From an uncultured Bacteroidota bacterium (GTDB lineage Bacteria > Bacteroidota > Bacteroidia > Bacteroidales > UBA12481): a stretch of DNA of 38,642 nucleotides. A program made the translations under genes and the position numbers. The stretch is from assembly GCA_903919925.1 (NCBI GenBank), contig CAIXKO010000218.1, positions 1 through 38,642 of the forward strand, read 5' to 3'. This document shows positions 10,197 to 18,884 of the stretch, one piece after another (the first letter of the stretch is position 1; each line of letters opens with the position of its first letter). Below the pieces are notes generated by a model that did no database searches, was not told the DNA's origin, and was given only the letters and a program-made list of their open reading frames with translations.

Positions 10197-10810
10197 AGCG
10201 ATTCACCGACCATCTGAAGGATTATCGTATTTTTCTGGCATCAAGATCACCCAGGAGGCAATCATTGCTTTTAGAGGCAGGAATTCCTTTTGAGTGCTGG
10301 CTAAAAGATGAGGTTGCTGAAATTTATCCATCCAATTTAGAACCAAAGGATGTGGCGGTTTTTTTAGCAAGATTGAAAGCTGATGCTTACAGAAATGAAC
10401 TGAGCTCAAAGGATATTTTGATAACCGCTGATACTTTGGTTGTTTTAGGGACGCGAATTCTTGGAAAGCCGGACAACAGGACAGATGCAATAAAAATGTT
10501 AAAGGAGCTTTCAGGAAATCCTCATGAAGTTATCACCGGAGTTTGTTTGACTTCCGGTGATAAAGAATCCGTATTTATTGCCAGCACCATTGTTTGGTTT
10601 GACCATCTGGAACAGTCGGAGATCGAAGAATATGTTGATGAATACAGCCCATTTGACAAAGCTGGGTCTTATGGAATACAGGAGAGGATAGGATACGTGG
10701 GTGTTCATCGGATTGAAGGGTCATACTTTAACGTGATGGGGTTACCAATACAGCAATTGTACAAAGAGTTGCAAAATTTTACCGAATACAAATCAACAGC
10801 ACCAATATAA
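10193..10810 (+). CDS. maf: Maf family nucleoside triphosphate pyrophosphatase
   Basis: A 205-residue Maf/HAM1-fold protein that hydrolyses non-canonical or excess nucleotides (dTTP/UTP type). I chose the ATG at 10193, which overlaps the UbiA stop as ATGA; the longer frame from 10115 would run 80 bases into that gene. Motifs are the P-loop-like LASRSPRRQSLL (residues 15-26), the catalytic Asp in ITADTLVV (D80), GKPDNRTDAIKMLKELSG, and DKAGSYGIQERIG near the C terminus. The GSYGIQ signature points to the YhdE (dTTP/UTP) subgroup rather than the YceF (m7GTP) subgroup. Cytoplasmic. Confidence 0.92.
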   Translation: MKRFTDHLKDYRIFLASRSPRRQSLLLEAGIPFECWLKDEVAEIYPSNLEPKDVAVFLARLKADAYRNELSSKDILITADTLVVLGTRILGKPDNRTDAIKMLKELSGNPHEVITGVCLTSGDKESVFIASTIVWFDHLEQSEIEEYVDEYSPFDKAGSYGIQERIGYVGVHRIEGSYFNVMGLPIQQLYKELQNFTEYKSTAPI

Positions 10811-10817
10811 AATCATC

Positions 10818-12971
10818 ATGAAAAAATTATCATTTGTAATCATAATTCTCATTCTTACCGGGTCGGTACTGCGATCAGAAGAGGGGATGTGGATTCCGTT
10901 GTTGCTTAAGAAATACAAAATTGAAGACATGCAGCGAGCGGGATTTAAGCTTACGGCTGAGGATGTTTATTCTGTTAACCAGGCGTGTTTGAAGGATGCC
11001 ATTGTGATTTTTGGAGGAGGTTGCACAGCAGAGTTGATTTCAGGCGAGGGTTTGCTTATAACCAATCATCATTGTGGTTTGGGGAATATTCAAAAGCACA
11101 GTACGGTAGAGCATGATTATCTGACTGATGGATTTTGGGCAATGACGAGAGGAGAGGAATTACCAAATCCTGGTTTGAGTGTTTCTTTTTTGGTTAGGAT
11201 GGAAGATGTAACTGACTTATCGCTTGCAGGAGTCAGCGCTATTATGAGCAGCAGTGATCGTGAAAAGGTTATTCAGGAAAATATCAAGAAGATTCAGTCC
11301 GATGCAGTTCAGGGAACTGGTTATACAGGGAGAGTGGCTGCATTTTTTAGTGGTAACCAGTACTTCTTGTTTGTTTATGAATCTTATCAGGATGTGCGAC
11401 TGGTTGGTGCGCCACCGAGTTCGATTGGAAAATTTGGTGGGGAAACTGACAATTGGATATGGCCAAGGCACACAGGGGATTTTTCATTATTCCGGATTTA
11501 TGCTGGGCCAGACAATCGACCGGCACCCTATTCACCAGGTAATGTGCCATTTAAGCCAAGGAAGTTTTTCCCGATTAGCCTAAAGGGAGTTGAGAAGGGG
11601 GATTTCACTATGGTATTTGGCTACCCCGGGCGTACAACGGAATATATTCCTTCATTTGTGATAGAGAATCAGGTTAATTATTCAATTCCTGCATCAATTG
11701 ATTTGAGGACTAAACGGCTTGATATTATTTCCGCCGCCATGGAAAGCAGTCCTAAAATCAGGATACAATATGCAGCAAAGAAATCCGGGATTGCAAATAC
11801 CTGGAAAAAGAATCAAGGGATATTACTTGGATTAAAAAAGATTGGGGCTATAGAACGGAAAAAGGAATATGAGAAGCGTTTTCAGGATTGGGCAGGAGCC
11901 AAAGCTGATCTTGGTTCGGAGAATGCTGCAATATTGGAAAATTACAAAAAGATTGTTTCACGGCAGGCTCCTTTTGAATTGGCAGGTACCTATTTACGTG
12001 AAGCGGGAGAAGCTGCTGAAATCATAGGTTTTGCCGGTAGATTTACTACTGTAATTGAGTTGGCGGCAAAAGGAAATGATGAAGAAACCAAAATAATGGC
12101 AGATAAGATCAGGCCTGGAATTGAATCGTATTTCAAGGATTACGATGCTCCGACAGACCAGCAGTTGCTTGCCGTAATGATGCAAGCCTATGCAAATGGA
12201 ATTTCCTCAACTTATCAGCCTGATCTGCTAAAAAAAGTTAAAATAGATTTTAAGGGTGATTTTGAAAAATATGCAAAATCAGTTTTTGATCAATCAATCT
12301 TTGATAATGAGCAGGAGCTCATTGACCTGATGGCTCATTTTACCTCCAAAACGGTAAAAAAGTTATTAAAAGATCCAGCGTTTTTAATGTACAAAAGTTT
12401 GCAGAAACTATCGAAAGAGGTGATTAATCCAGGGTTGGCGCAAGGGCAGGATCTATTACCGGAATTGCAAAGGAAATATATGAAAGCACAGATGGAGATG
12501 AATCCGGAACAGCTTTTTTATCCTGATGCTAACTCAACATTAAGGATAACTTATGGTAAGATAGACGATTTTTCCCCTTCAGATGGAATTCAATACCAGC
12601 ATATTACGACACTTGATGGAATCATTGCGAAGGACAATCCGGAGATTTATGATTACAAGGTTCCTGCAAAACTAAAACAGCTGTACGATAACAAAGATTA
12701 TGGGCAGTATGTTTACAACAAAACGGTTCCGGTATGCTTCATTGCATCCAATCATACCTCTGGAGGAAACTCCGGCAGTCCCGTAATTAATGCTGATGGT
12801 CAATTAATAGGAATTAACTTTGACAGAAATTGGGAGGGGACCATGAGTGACATCATGTATGATCCCGATTTGTGCCGGAACATTAGCCTTGACATACGCT
12901 ACGCACTATTTATTATAGACAAATTTGCGGGTGCAACCCACTTAATTAAGGAAATGCAACTGGTGCGATAA
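10818..12971 (+). CDS. S46 family dipeptidyl-peptidase, DPP11-like
   Basis: A 717-residue secreted serine peptidase. The N terminus has a lysine pair followed by a hydrophobic stretch and a likely signal-peptide cleavage near residue 20. The S46 catalytic triad is readable: H85 in ITNHHCGLGN, D221 in PRHTGDFSLF, and S652 in GGNSGSPV. R670 in INFDRNWEGTMSD falls at the position of Arg673 of Porphyromonas DPP11, which gives Asp/Glu specificity at P1; DPP7 has Gly there. Length and motif spacing match the family closely. Such enzymes act in the periplasm on oligopeptides in amino-acid-fermenting Bacteroidota. It is 7 bases downstream of maf. Confidence 0.93.
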   Translation: MKKLSFVIIILILTGSVLRSEEGMWIPLLLKKYKIEDMQRAGFKLTAEDVYSVNQACLKDAIVIFGGGCTAELISGEGLLITNHHCGLGNIQKHSTVEHDYLTDGFWAMTRGEELPNPGLSVSFLVRMEDVTDLSLAGVSAIMSSSDREKVIQENIKKIQSDAVQGTGYTGRVAAFFSGNQYFLFVYESYQDVRLVGAPPSSIGKFGGETDNWIWPRHTGDFSLFRIYAGPDNRPAPYSPGNVPFKPRKFFPISLKGVEKGDFTMVFGYPGRTTEYIPSFVIENQVNYSIPASIDLRTKRLDIISAAMESSPKIRIQYAAKKSGIANTWKKNQGILLGLKKIGAIERKKEYEKRFQDWAGAKADLGSENAAILENYKKIVSRQAPFELAGTYLREAGEAAEIIGFAGRFTTVIELAAKGNDEETKIMADKIRPGIESYFKDYDAPTDQQLLAVMMQAYANGISSTYQPDLLKKVKIDFKGDFEKYAKSVFDQSIFDNEQELIDLMAHFTSKTVKKLLKDPAFLMYKSLQKLSKEVINPGLAQGQDLLPELQRKYMKAQMEMNPEQLFYPDANSTLRITYGKIDDFSPSDGIQYQHITTLDGIIAKDNPEIYDYKVPAKLKQLYDNKDYGQYVYNKTVPVCFIASNHTSGGNSGSPVINADGQLIGINFDRNWEGTMSDIMYDPDLCRNISLDIRYALFIIDKFAGATHLIKEMQLVR

Positions 12972-13009
12972 TTTTACCCATAAAACACACAGTTTAACGA
13001 CCGGGAAAA

Positions 13010-15064
13010 ATGAAGAACTTTCCACGGGGAAAAGACTGGATTAGTTTTTTAGTACAGCAAATACCCTCTGAGTACAAGGAATCTTTTTTACTGAAAACAG
13101 GTAACGAGAACCTGGATCGGTCGCGTATTCTTTGCATTGGGTTGATTGTTATATCTATAATTTTTTTTCTCGACCCTGGAATTTTAGAAACAGAATCTGG
13201 TACCTGGCACAAGCAGTCCACTTTTATTAATTTCCCTCTCAGTATTACTGCACTGATCGTTCTAGCCAGCTCTCAGATTATCTTTTCCAAACTGATTACC
13301 CGGTCTGTTGGGATGAGCCGGGTTATCGTGATTTTGTTTGCGGGTTGCCTATTATGGTGGGGAAGTTATATCGGAGTACTCTATCCCTTTGGCTTGAAAC
13401 CCACCGTAAGTTTTCTTATTTGTTTGTTTGTCGCATTCTCCGTTTTCACACTTACGATATTTGAGGCAGTTGTTATTATTCTTAGCGGTGTTCTGGTGTT
13501 TTGCTGGTTTTATTTTACTTCTACTACCGCAACTGATATGCCGAATGCCATTACGCTGGCAGGACTATTGTTTGTTTTGATTATTGCCTTTTTTGTTTCA
13601 AGGGCGGTGTATTATAGTCGTTTATCCTCTTTTTTGAATTGGGAGAATATTTCAGCTATGAATAGGACGTTGAAATGGGAGATTAAAAAGCATCAGCAAA
13701 CATTCCAGGAGCTAGAGGCTATAAAAACTGATCTTGACCGCCAGGTAAGCGAGAAAACCCACTATTTAAGCGAAGCAAATGAACAATTACGTATTGAAAT
13801 TGCTGAAAGGAGCTATGCTGACAAAGTTAAGACTGTATTATACCGGATAGCAGGTTATGTGAATCAAACCAGCGGTTTGAAAGAAACTATTGATAAAATA
13901 CATGAAGAGTTAGGGAATGTCATTGATGTAACCAATTTTATGGTGGGTACCTACGATCAGCGGGACGGTGATATCAATCCGGTTTATCAAAACAGTTTTA
14001 ATAGTTTACTGGAAAGATGCCGGGTTAGCCGAACTTTGAGTGCGCGTGTCATAAGGAGTAAACGGTCATTGTTGATTAATAAATTAGAAATCAATGATTT
14101 GGTTAGTGTTGGTGAAATTGACATCCCGGAACATATCTCAGAAAGCTGGCTAGGTGTGCCGCTTCTTGTTGAGGACCGTTTAGTAGGAATACTTATAGTG
14201 GAGAGTTTTAAGGCTGAAGTGATTTATGATCAGTCGGAACAACAGCTTTTAGAATATGTTAGTGAACATCTTTCGCTTGCGATTGATCGATATGAGGTTC
14301 AATCAAGGCTGATAAAAGCCAAAGAGCAAGCAGAGGAAAGTGATCGATTAAAGTCATCTTTTCTTTCCAATTTGTCACATGAAATCCGTACTCCTTTGAA
14401 TTCAATTGTAGGTTTTTCAGAGATTATGGCAGAAACAGACACCTCTGATTTGCAGCGACAGGAGTATGCTTTGCGTGTGGTTGACAATGGCCACCGGCTT
14501 TTGGCTACTCTTTCCAAAATGATTGAATTGGCTAAGCTTCAGGCTCATCAAATGGTTTTTGATATTCAAGCTCTTGAAGTTGGCAGGGAGTTTTCTGTTT
14601 TAAGGTCAGAGGTTGAATCCATTACCAGTTTGTTTGGGAGAACAGGATTAGGAATTCATTTTGAGATTGAAATGAAAGACCCAAAAACATTTTTTTGGGC
14701 GGATGCAACCAGATTTAGACAAATAATGCGGTGCCTGGTTGAGAATGCAGTGAAGTTTACCAATCAGGGTTACATTGAAATAGGTTGTCGGGAATTTGAG
14801 GGCAGGCAGTTGGTTTTCTGGGTTAAGGATACGGGAATTGGCATGAAGAAAGATGAGTTAGAGAACATATTCAAATGGTTCATAAAAGGACAAAAGGCTA
14901 GTGAACAGTTTTACCAGGGCGCCGGGCTTGGGTTGACCATTACCAAGTTGATAGTTGAGCTAATGAACGGTAGGATATGGGTAGAATCAGAAGAAAGCCG
15001 AGGCTCCTGCTTTTTTGTGACCCTTCCGGCGGTACCTTCACAAACCTCCCGAATGGTTCATTAG
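13010..15064 (+). CDS. Membrane-bound GAF-domain sensor histidine kinase
   Basis: A 684-residue kinase. Residues from about 40 to 205 hold around six membrane segments. A coiled coil follows (about 215-270), then a GAF-like domain (about 275-430) and then the kinase core. The phosphorylated histidine is H457 in LSHEIRTPLNSIVGF; the ATPase domain shows the N-box VENAVKFT, the G1 box DTGIGM and the G2 box GAGLGLTI. No receiver domain is attached and no response-regulator gene is adjacent. It ends 238 bases before hydrogenase trio 1, and whether it regulates that operon cannot be told from the sequence. The signal sensed by the membrane part is unknown. Confidence 0.9.
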   Translation: MKNFPRGKDWISFLVQQIPSEYKESFLLKTGNENLDRSRILCIGLIVISIIFFLDPGILETESGTWHKQSTFINFPLSITALIVLASSQIIFSKLITRSVGMSRVIVILFAGCLLWWGSYIGVLYPFGLKPTVSFLICLFVAFSVFTLTIFEAVVIILSGVLVFCWFYFTSTTATDMPNAITLAGLLFVLIIAFFVSRAVYYSRLSSFLNWENISAMNRTLKWEIKKHQQTFQELEAIKTDLDRQVSEKTHYLSEANEQLRIEIAERSYADKVKTVLYRIAGYVNQTSGLKETIDKIHEELGNVIDVTNFMVGTYDQRDGDINPVYQNSFNSLLERCRVSRTLSARVIRSKRSLLINKLEINDLVSVGEIDIPEHISESWLGVPLLVEDRLVGILIVESFKAEVIYDQSEQQLLEYVSEHLSLAIDRYEVQSRLIKAKEQAEESDRLKSSFLSNLSHEIRTPLNSIVGFSEIMAETDTSDLQRQEYALRVVDNGHRLLATLSKMIELAKLQAHQMVFDIQALEVGREFSVLRSEVESITSLFGRTGLGIHFEIEMKDPKTFFWADATRFRQIMRCLVENAVKFTNQGYIEIGCREFEGRQLVFWVKDTGIGMKKDELENIFKWFIKGQKASEQFYQGAGLGLTITKLIVELMNGRIWVESEESRGSCFFVTLPAVPSQTSRMVH

Positions 15065-15088
15065 GAAAGCGACCATTGAAAAATTGCA

Positions 15089-15157
15089 GTTTCATTTCCT
15101 GTTGAAACGGGGAAAGCCCGTGATATAATCTGATGCAATTATCGGGGCAGGCAGCCC
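15089..15157 (+). other. Run of small hairpins between the kinase gene and trio 1
   Basis: Three weak stems follow each other: GTTTCA/TGAAAC (15089-15094 with 15103-15108), CGGG/CCCG (15108-15111 with 15117-15120, sharing one base with the first), and ATAAT/ATTAT (15125-15129 with 15138-15142), followed by a GGGC/GCCC pair near 15145-15156. There is no T-tract, so this is not a typical terminator, and no known riboswitch signature was recognised. It may be part of the end of the kinase transcript. Confidence 0.25.
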
Positions 15158-15175
15158 ATAGAACAAAGTCTGATT

Positions 15176-15210
15176 TTTGTCACCTCCTTTACTAATAAAC
15201 GTCATGTTTG
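15176..15210 (+). promoter_or_regulatory. Candidate promoter of hydrogenase trio 1
   Basis: TTTG at 15176-15179 is followed after 23 bases by CATGTTTG at 15203-15210, which matches the Bacteroidota -7 consensus TAnnTTTG except for the first base. It lies 12 bases upstream of the palindromic operator at 15223. The match is imperfect and the spacing is at the long end, so this is only a candidate. Confidence 0.35.
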
Positions 15211-15222
15211 CCTTTTTCGGTT

Positions 15223-15238
15223 TGTTATATTTTTAACA
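15223..15238. promoter_or_regulatory. Palindromic operator TGTTA-N6-TAACA upstream of trio 1
   Basis: TGTTA at 15223-15227 and TAACA at 15234-15238 form a perfect 5+5 inverted repeat with a 6-base centre. Extended by one base at each side, it matches 12 of 14 fixed positions of the Rex consensus TTGTTAA-N4-TTAACAA, as I recall it. The same palindrome occurs upstream of the other hydrogenase units in this window. It lies 65 bases before the first gene. Confidence 0.6.
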
Positions 15239-15302
15239 GATGATAAGTGAGACAAAATTTTGTTAAAATAAATGCAAACATTGAATTCAAAGGAGAATAA
15301 AA

Positions 15303-15770
15303 ATGGCTGATGTTCAACAGATTATTAATGAAGTTACCAAGGTCCATGGTAAAGAGAGAAAGGCCTTGATGCCGATACTTCAAGCTGTAATTAAAACCAA
15401 GAATTACCTGGATGACCAGGATCTGATTTTTATTGCGAAGGCTTTGGATCTTTCAGCGGCAGAAGTATTTGGAACGGCAAGTTTTTACACTTTTCTGGAT
15501 ACTGTTCCAAGGGGTAAGAATGTAATCAGGGTGTGCAAAACAATTTCCTGTCACATGGCAGGCAAAGATGAGATTATCCATTCAATAGAGGAGACCCTGA
15601 ATATAAGAATCGGGGAAACATCGGTTGATAAGAAATTCACTCTTTTAACCGCGAATTGTTTAGGATGGTGCCATAAGGGTCCTGTAATGCTAATCAATGA
15701 TAAGGTTTATCCCCAGCTTACATCAGAAAAGGCCATCGAGATATTACAGAATTACAAGGAAGAAGAATAG
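15303..15770 (+). CDS. hndA: NuoE/HndA-like [2Fe-2S] subunit of [FeFe]-hydrogenase (trio 1)
   Basis: A 155-residue subunit of the NuoE (complex I 24-kDa) family. The N-terminal helical part (1-70) contains VFGTASFYTFL, and the C-terminal thioredoxin-like part binds a [2Fe-2S] cluster through C78, C83, C119 and C123 (CKTISC and CLGWC). It passes electrons between the flavin subunit and HydA in NAD(P)-linked hydrogenases (HndA of Desulfovibrio, HydC of Thermotoga). Unusually for a Bacteroidota gene, a good ribosome-binding sequence (AAAGGAG, about 15290) stands 6 bases before the ATG, which supports this start. It is first in a three-gene operon. Confidence 0.92.
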   Translation: MADVQQIINEVTKVHGKERKALMPILQAVIKTKNYLDDQDLIFIAKALDLSAAEVFGTASFYTFLDTVPRGKNVIRVCKTISCHMAGKDEIIHSIEETLNIRIGETSVDKKFTLLTANCLGWCHKGPVMLINDKVYPQLTSEKAIEILQNYKEEE

Positions 15771-15797
15771 GTTTCAGGAACAAAAAGCATAAAAAAA

Positions 15798-16964
15798 ATG
15801 GAAAATTCAAGACCAAAAAGAGTTGATACGATATTCCTGATGGAAGGGGTTGATCCGATAAAAGTTGTAGAAACTACGATCAAGAAGAGTCCAGATGACA
15901 TCATACTCGAGATGATTGATTCCGGATTGAAGGGTAGAGGAGGAGCAGGTTTTCCAACCGGGTTAAAGTGGAAGTTTACCCGAAACGAAGACAGTTATGA
16001 CAAGTATGTAATTTGTAATGCTGATGAAGGTGAGCCAGGAACCTTTAAGGATCGCGAGATACTTGACCGTGTTCCAGAAAAGGTATTTGCCGGTTTAGCG
16101 ATTTGTGGATATACGATTGGTGCCCGCGAAGGTTTTATATACTTAAGGGGGGAGTATAATTTTTTGCTACCTGCCTTAAATCAGAAGCTTGATGTATTTA
16201 ATGAAGGGTTAAAAAAAATCGGTTTAAACTTCACCATTCAGATGAGATCAGGAAGTGGTGCCTACATCTGTGGTGAGGAAAGTGCACTTTTTGAATCGAT
16301 GGAAGGGAAGCGTGGAGAACCGAGGAATAAACCGCCCTATCCAACAGTTGCTGGTTATTTAGGAAAGCCCACCGCGATCAATAATGTTGAAACGCTTGTA
16401 TACGCTTTTATGATTGCCCGTATCGGAACCGAGCAATTCAAGGAGATGGGTACCAAAGACTCGAGAGGGTCGAAAGTTTTCTCGATATCGGGGGATACTC
16501 CAAAGGCTGGAATAAGCGAATTGGAATTGGGAATGACAGTTCAGCAATTTGTTGATGAGTTTGGCGACGGAGACACCAAGGCAGTCCAGGTTGGAGGAGC
16601 GTCTGGAGGATGTGTTCCGCGGAAGTTATTCAAAGACACGATTATCGGGTATGAGGGAATTCCGACCGGAGGTTCCATGATGCTTTTCAACAGTAGCCGG
16701 TCGATGTATAATGTTTTACATGATTATCTGGAATTTTTCACAGAAGAATCATGTGGACAATGTACTCCATGCCGTGTTGGTTGCCAGCAATTATTAAAAG
16801 GTATTGAGGCGGTAAAGAGGGGAGAAAAGAGTCCACTATACCTACAGGATCTTAAAAAACTAGCAAAAACGATGAAGGTTGCTGCAAAATGCGGTCTTGG
16901 TCAATCGGTTGCCAACCCATTTATATCAATCGTATCAAATTTCAAAGAGGAAATTATTTATTAA
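15798..16964 (+). CDS. hndC: Short NuoF/HndC-like NADH-binding flavoprotein subunit (trio 1)
   Basis: A 388-residue NuoF-family subunit holding FMN, the NAD(H) site and one [4Fe-4S] cluster. Motifs are GRGGAGFPTGLKW (from residue 46; FMN), CNADEGEPGTFKDR, SGAYICGEESAL, and the cluster ligands C319, C322, C325 and C365 (ESCGQCTPC and KCGLGQ). It lacks both the N-terminal thioredoxin-like [2Fe-2S] domain and the C-terminal double [4Fe-4S] ferredoxin domain seen in the 597-residue paralogue at 23129. A NuoF subunit trimmed in this way has been linked to NADH-dependent hydrogenases that do not need ferredoxin (Syntrophomonas Hyd1). I therefore infer, with modest confidence, a non-bifurcating enzyme. 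Confidence 0.9.
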   Translation: MENSRPKRVDTIFLMEGVDPIKVVETTIKKSPDDIILEMIDSGLKGRGGAGFPTGLKWKFTRNEDSYDKYVICNADEGEPGTFKDREILDRVPEKVFAGLAICGYTIGAREGFIYLRGEYNFLLPALNQKLDVFNEGLKKIGLNFTIQMRSGSGAYICGEESALFESMEGKRGEPRNKPPYPTVAGYLGKPTAINNVETLVYAFMIARIGTEQFKEMGTKDSRGSKVFSISGDTPKAGISELELGMTVQQFVDEFGDGDTKAVQVGGASGGCVPRKLFKDTIIGYEGIPTGGSMMLFNSSRSMYNVLHDYLEFFTEESCGQCTPCRVGCQQLLKGIEAVKRGEKSPLYLQDLKKLAKTMKVAAKCGLGQSVANPFISIVSNFKEEIIY

Positions 16965-16982
16965 GCCAAAATCGAAAGAATC

Positions 16983-18776
16983 ATGAGTAAATATTTGGTA
17001 AATCTTTCAGTTAATGACATTCCGGTTTCAGTACCGGAAGGAACAACCATTTTAGCTGCAGCAAAGAAGCTTGATTTCAGAATACCCACGTTATGTTATC
17101 ACGAGGATCTATGTGTGGCGGGTAATTGCAGGGTATGCGTGGTTGAACAGGTTGGCGGAAGAGCTTTGGTTGCCGCCTGTGCAACACCTGTTTCAGAGGG
17201 TATGCAAATCCACACCAATAGTGCTACCGTACGAACAGCGCGGAAAACGATTATTGAGTTGTTGCTTTCGGAGCATAATGCCGATTGCACCAAATGTTAT
17301 AAAAATGGGAACTGTGAATTGCAGAGCCTGGCGCATGAATACCGGGTAGGTGATCATGTGTTCATCGATTTAGTAAATGGTAAGAGGAGGGTAATTGATG
17401 ATCTTTCTCCATCGATAATCAAGGATGACAGTAAATGCATCCGCTGCCAGCGTTGCGTGAGAACATGCGATGAGCTTCAGGGAGTATCAGCTTTAGCAGT
17501 TGCATATAAAGGAGATCACCAAAAGATATCTACATTTTTAGATCGTCCGCTGGTGGAAGTTGTTTGCACCAATTGCGGACAATGCATTAACCGTTGTCCG
17601 GTAGGTGCGCTGATTGAAAAGACTTACGTTGAGGAAGTTTGGGATGCAATAAACAACCCGAACAAGCATGTTGTAGTACAGACAGCACCGGCTGTGCGTG
17701 TTGCGATTGGAGAAGAACTTGGTTATGCTCCAGGCGAGAGATTAACTGGAAAGATGGTCACTGCATTAAAGAGACTAGGGTTTGATTCGGTACTGGATAC
17801 TGACTTTACTGCTGACCTGACGATTCTGGAAGAGGGAACGGAGTTGTTGACCAGACTTAAGAAGGCAGTTGTTGACAAGGATCCGAGTGTTGCTTTACCC
17901 ATGACAACCTCGTGCTCCCCGGGATGGATCAAATTTATTGAACACACTTTTCCGGAGTTTTTGCCGAATGTTTCTACCTGCAAGTCGCCACAGCAGATGT
18001 TTGGCGCCTTAGCCAAGACCTATTATGCACAAAAAAAAGGATTAAAAGCACAGGATGTTTGTGTGGTTTCGATCATGCCTTGCACGGCTAAGAAATATGA
18101 GTCCAACCGTCCTGAAATGCGATCGAGCGGTTACAAAGATGTTGATTATGTTTTGACAACCAGGGAGTTAGGAATGATGATCAAGCAGGCAGGGATCAAC
18201 TTCCAAAACCTGGAAGATTCACAGTATGACAGCATTATGGGTGAATCAACGGGAGCTGCTGTCATATTTGGTGCAACTGGAGGGGTAATGGAAGCGGCCT
18301 TAAGAACGGTTTATGAAATAGTTACTGGCAGGGAAGTTCCTTTCCAGAACCTGAACATTTTGCCAGTTCGCGGCATGGAAGGTGTGAAAGAGGCCAAAGT
18401 GAAATTGGAAGGATGTTTACCGGAATGGAGCTTTTTAAACGGGATTGAGGTTTCATGTGCTGTTGCCCATAGCTTGTCGAATGCAAGAAAGCTGATGCAG
18501 GCTGTTAAGGAAGGGCGGGCGCAATATCATTTCATTGAAGTGATGGCTTGTCCGGGAGGTTGTTTAGGGGGCGGTGGTCAGCCGATTCCGACCAATGAAG
18601 AGATCAGGTCCAAAAGAGCTGCCGCGATATACAGCGAAGATGAAGGTTTGCCGAGGCGCAAATCTCACGAGAACCCAGAAGTTAAAATGATTTACGAGGA
18701 GTTTTTGGGAGCTCCGAATAGCCATAAATCTCACACATTGCTACACACTCACTATCTTGCCAGAAAGCGGTATTGA
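16983..18776 (+). CDS. hndD: [FeFe]-hydrogenase catalytic subunit HydA (trio 1)
   Basis: A 597-residue catalytic subunit that makes or consumes H2. Domains in order are an N-terminal [2Fe-2S] plant-type ferredoxin (LCYHEDLCVAGNCRVC), a His-ligated [4Fe-4S] (EHNADCTKCYKNGNC), two [4Fe-4S] motifs (CIRCQRCVRTC and CTNCGQCINRCP), the H-cluster domain, and a C-terminal small-subunit-like tail ending LLHTHY. The H-cluster motifs are L1 TSCSPGW (C311, S312), L2 MPCTAKK and L3 EVMACPGGCLGGGG. L1 is unusual: the second Cys, equivalent to the cubane ligand C300 of Clostridium CpI, is Ser, while the proton-transfer Cys is kept. The gene closes the trio and is followed by a terminator. Confidence 0.95.
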   Translation: MSKYLVNLSVNDIPVSVPEGTTILAAAKKLDFRIPTLCYHEDLCVAGNCRVCVVEQVGGRALVAACATPVSEGMQIHTNSATVRTARKTIIELLLSEHNADCTKCYKNGNCELQSLAHEYRVGDHVFIDLVNGKRRVIDDLSPSIIKDDSKCIRCQRCVRTCDELQGVSALAVAYKGDHQKISTFLDRPLVEVVCTNCGQCINRCPVGALIEKTYVEEVWDAINNPNKHVVVQTAPAVRVAIGEELGYAPGERLTGKMVTALKRLGFDSVLDTDFTADLTILEEGTELLTRLKKAVVDKDPSVALPMTTSCSPGWIKFIEHTFPEFLPNVSTCKSPQQMFGALAKTYYAQKKGLKAQDVCVVSIMPCTAKKYESNRPEMRSSGYKDVDYVLTTRELGMMIKQAGINFQNLEDSQYDSIMGESTGAAVIFGATGGVMEAALRTVYEIVTGREVPFQNLNILPVRGMEGVKEAKVKLEGCLPEWSFLNGIEVSCAVAHSLSNARKLMQAVKEGRAQYHFIEVMACPGGCLGGGGQPIPTNEEIRSKRAAAIYSEDEGLPRRKSHENPEVKMIYEEFLGAPNSHKSHTLLHTHYLARKRY

Positions 18777-18797
18777 TAGAAAGAGAGTTCGTGTTCA

Positions 18798-18833
18798 AAA
18801 AGGAGACTATTTTTGAAATAGTCTCCTTTTTTT
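18798..18833 (+). terminator. Intrinsic terminator after hydrogenase trio 1
   Basis: Bases 18798-18813 (A-rich arm with GGAGACTATTT) pair with 18817-18832 (ATAGTCTCC followed by T residues) around a 3-base loop. The 3' arm runs into six T residues. It lies 21 bases after the HydA stop and separates trio 1 from the next promoter. Confidence 0.93.
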
Positions 18834-18851
18834 AAAAACATACGTTTATCA

Positions 18852-18882
18852 TTTGTTTAGCATCAGAAGTCTTGTATCTTTG
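18852..18882 (+). promoter_or_regulatory. Promoter of the ten-gene hydrogenase operon
   Basis: TTTG at 18852-18855 and TATCTTTG at 18875-18882 match both boxes of the Bacteroidota promoter (TTTG, then TAnnTTTG) with 19 bases between them, in the usual range. The predicted start of transcription, about 18889, falls inside the tandem palindromes that begin at 18885. This layout fits repression by a bound regulator. Confidence 0.75.
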
Positions 18883-18884
18883 CG

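Noticed and set aside
15089-15160. A cobalamin or other known riboswitch before trio 1
   Set aside because: A GGGGAA-type segment caught the eye, but the conserved boxes and stem order of cobalamin and other common riboswitches are missing.
15252-15263. The palindrome ACAAAATTTTGT as a second operator for trio 1
   Set aside because: It is perfect, but AT-rich palindromes of this length arise easily by chance here, and it does not follow the TGTTA-N6-TAACA form of the other sites.
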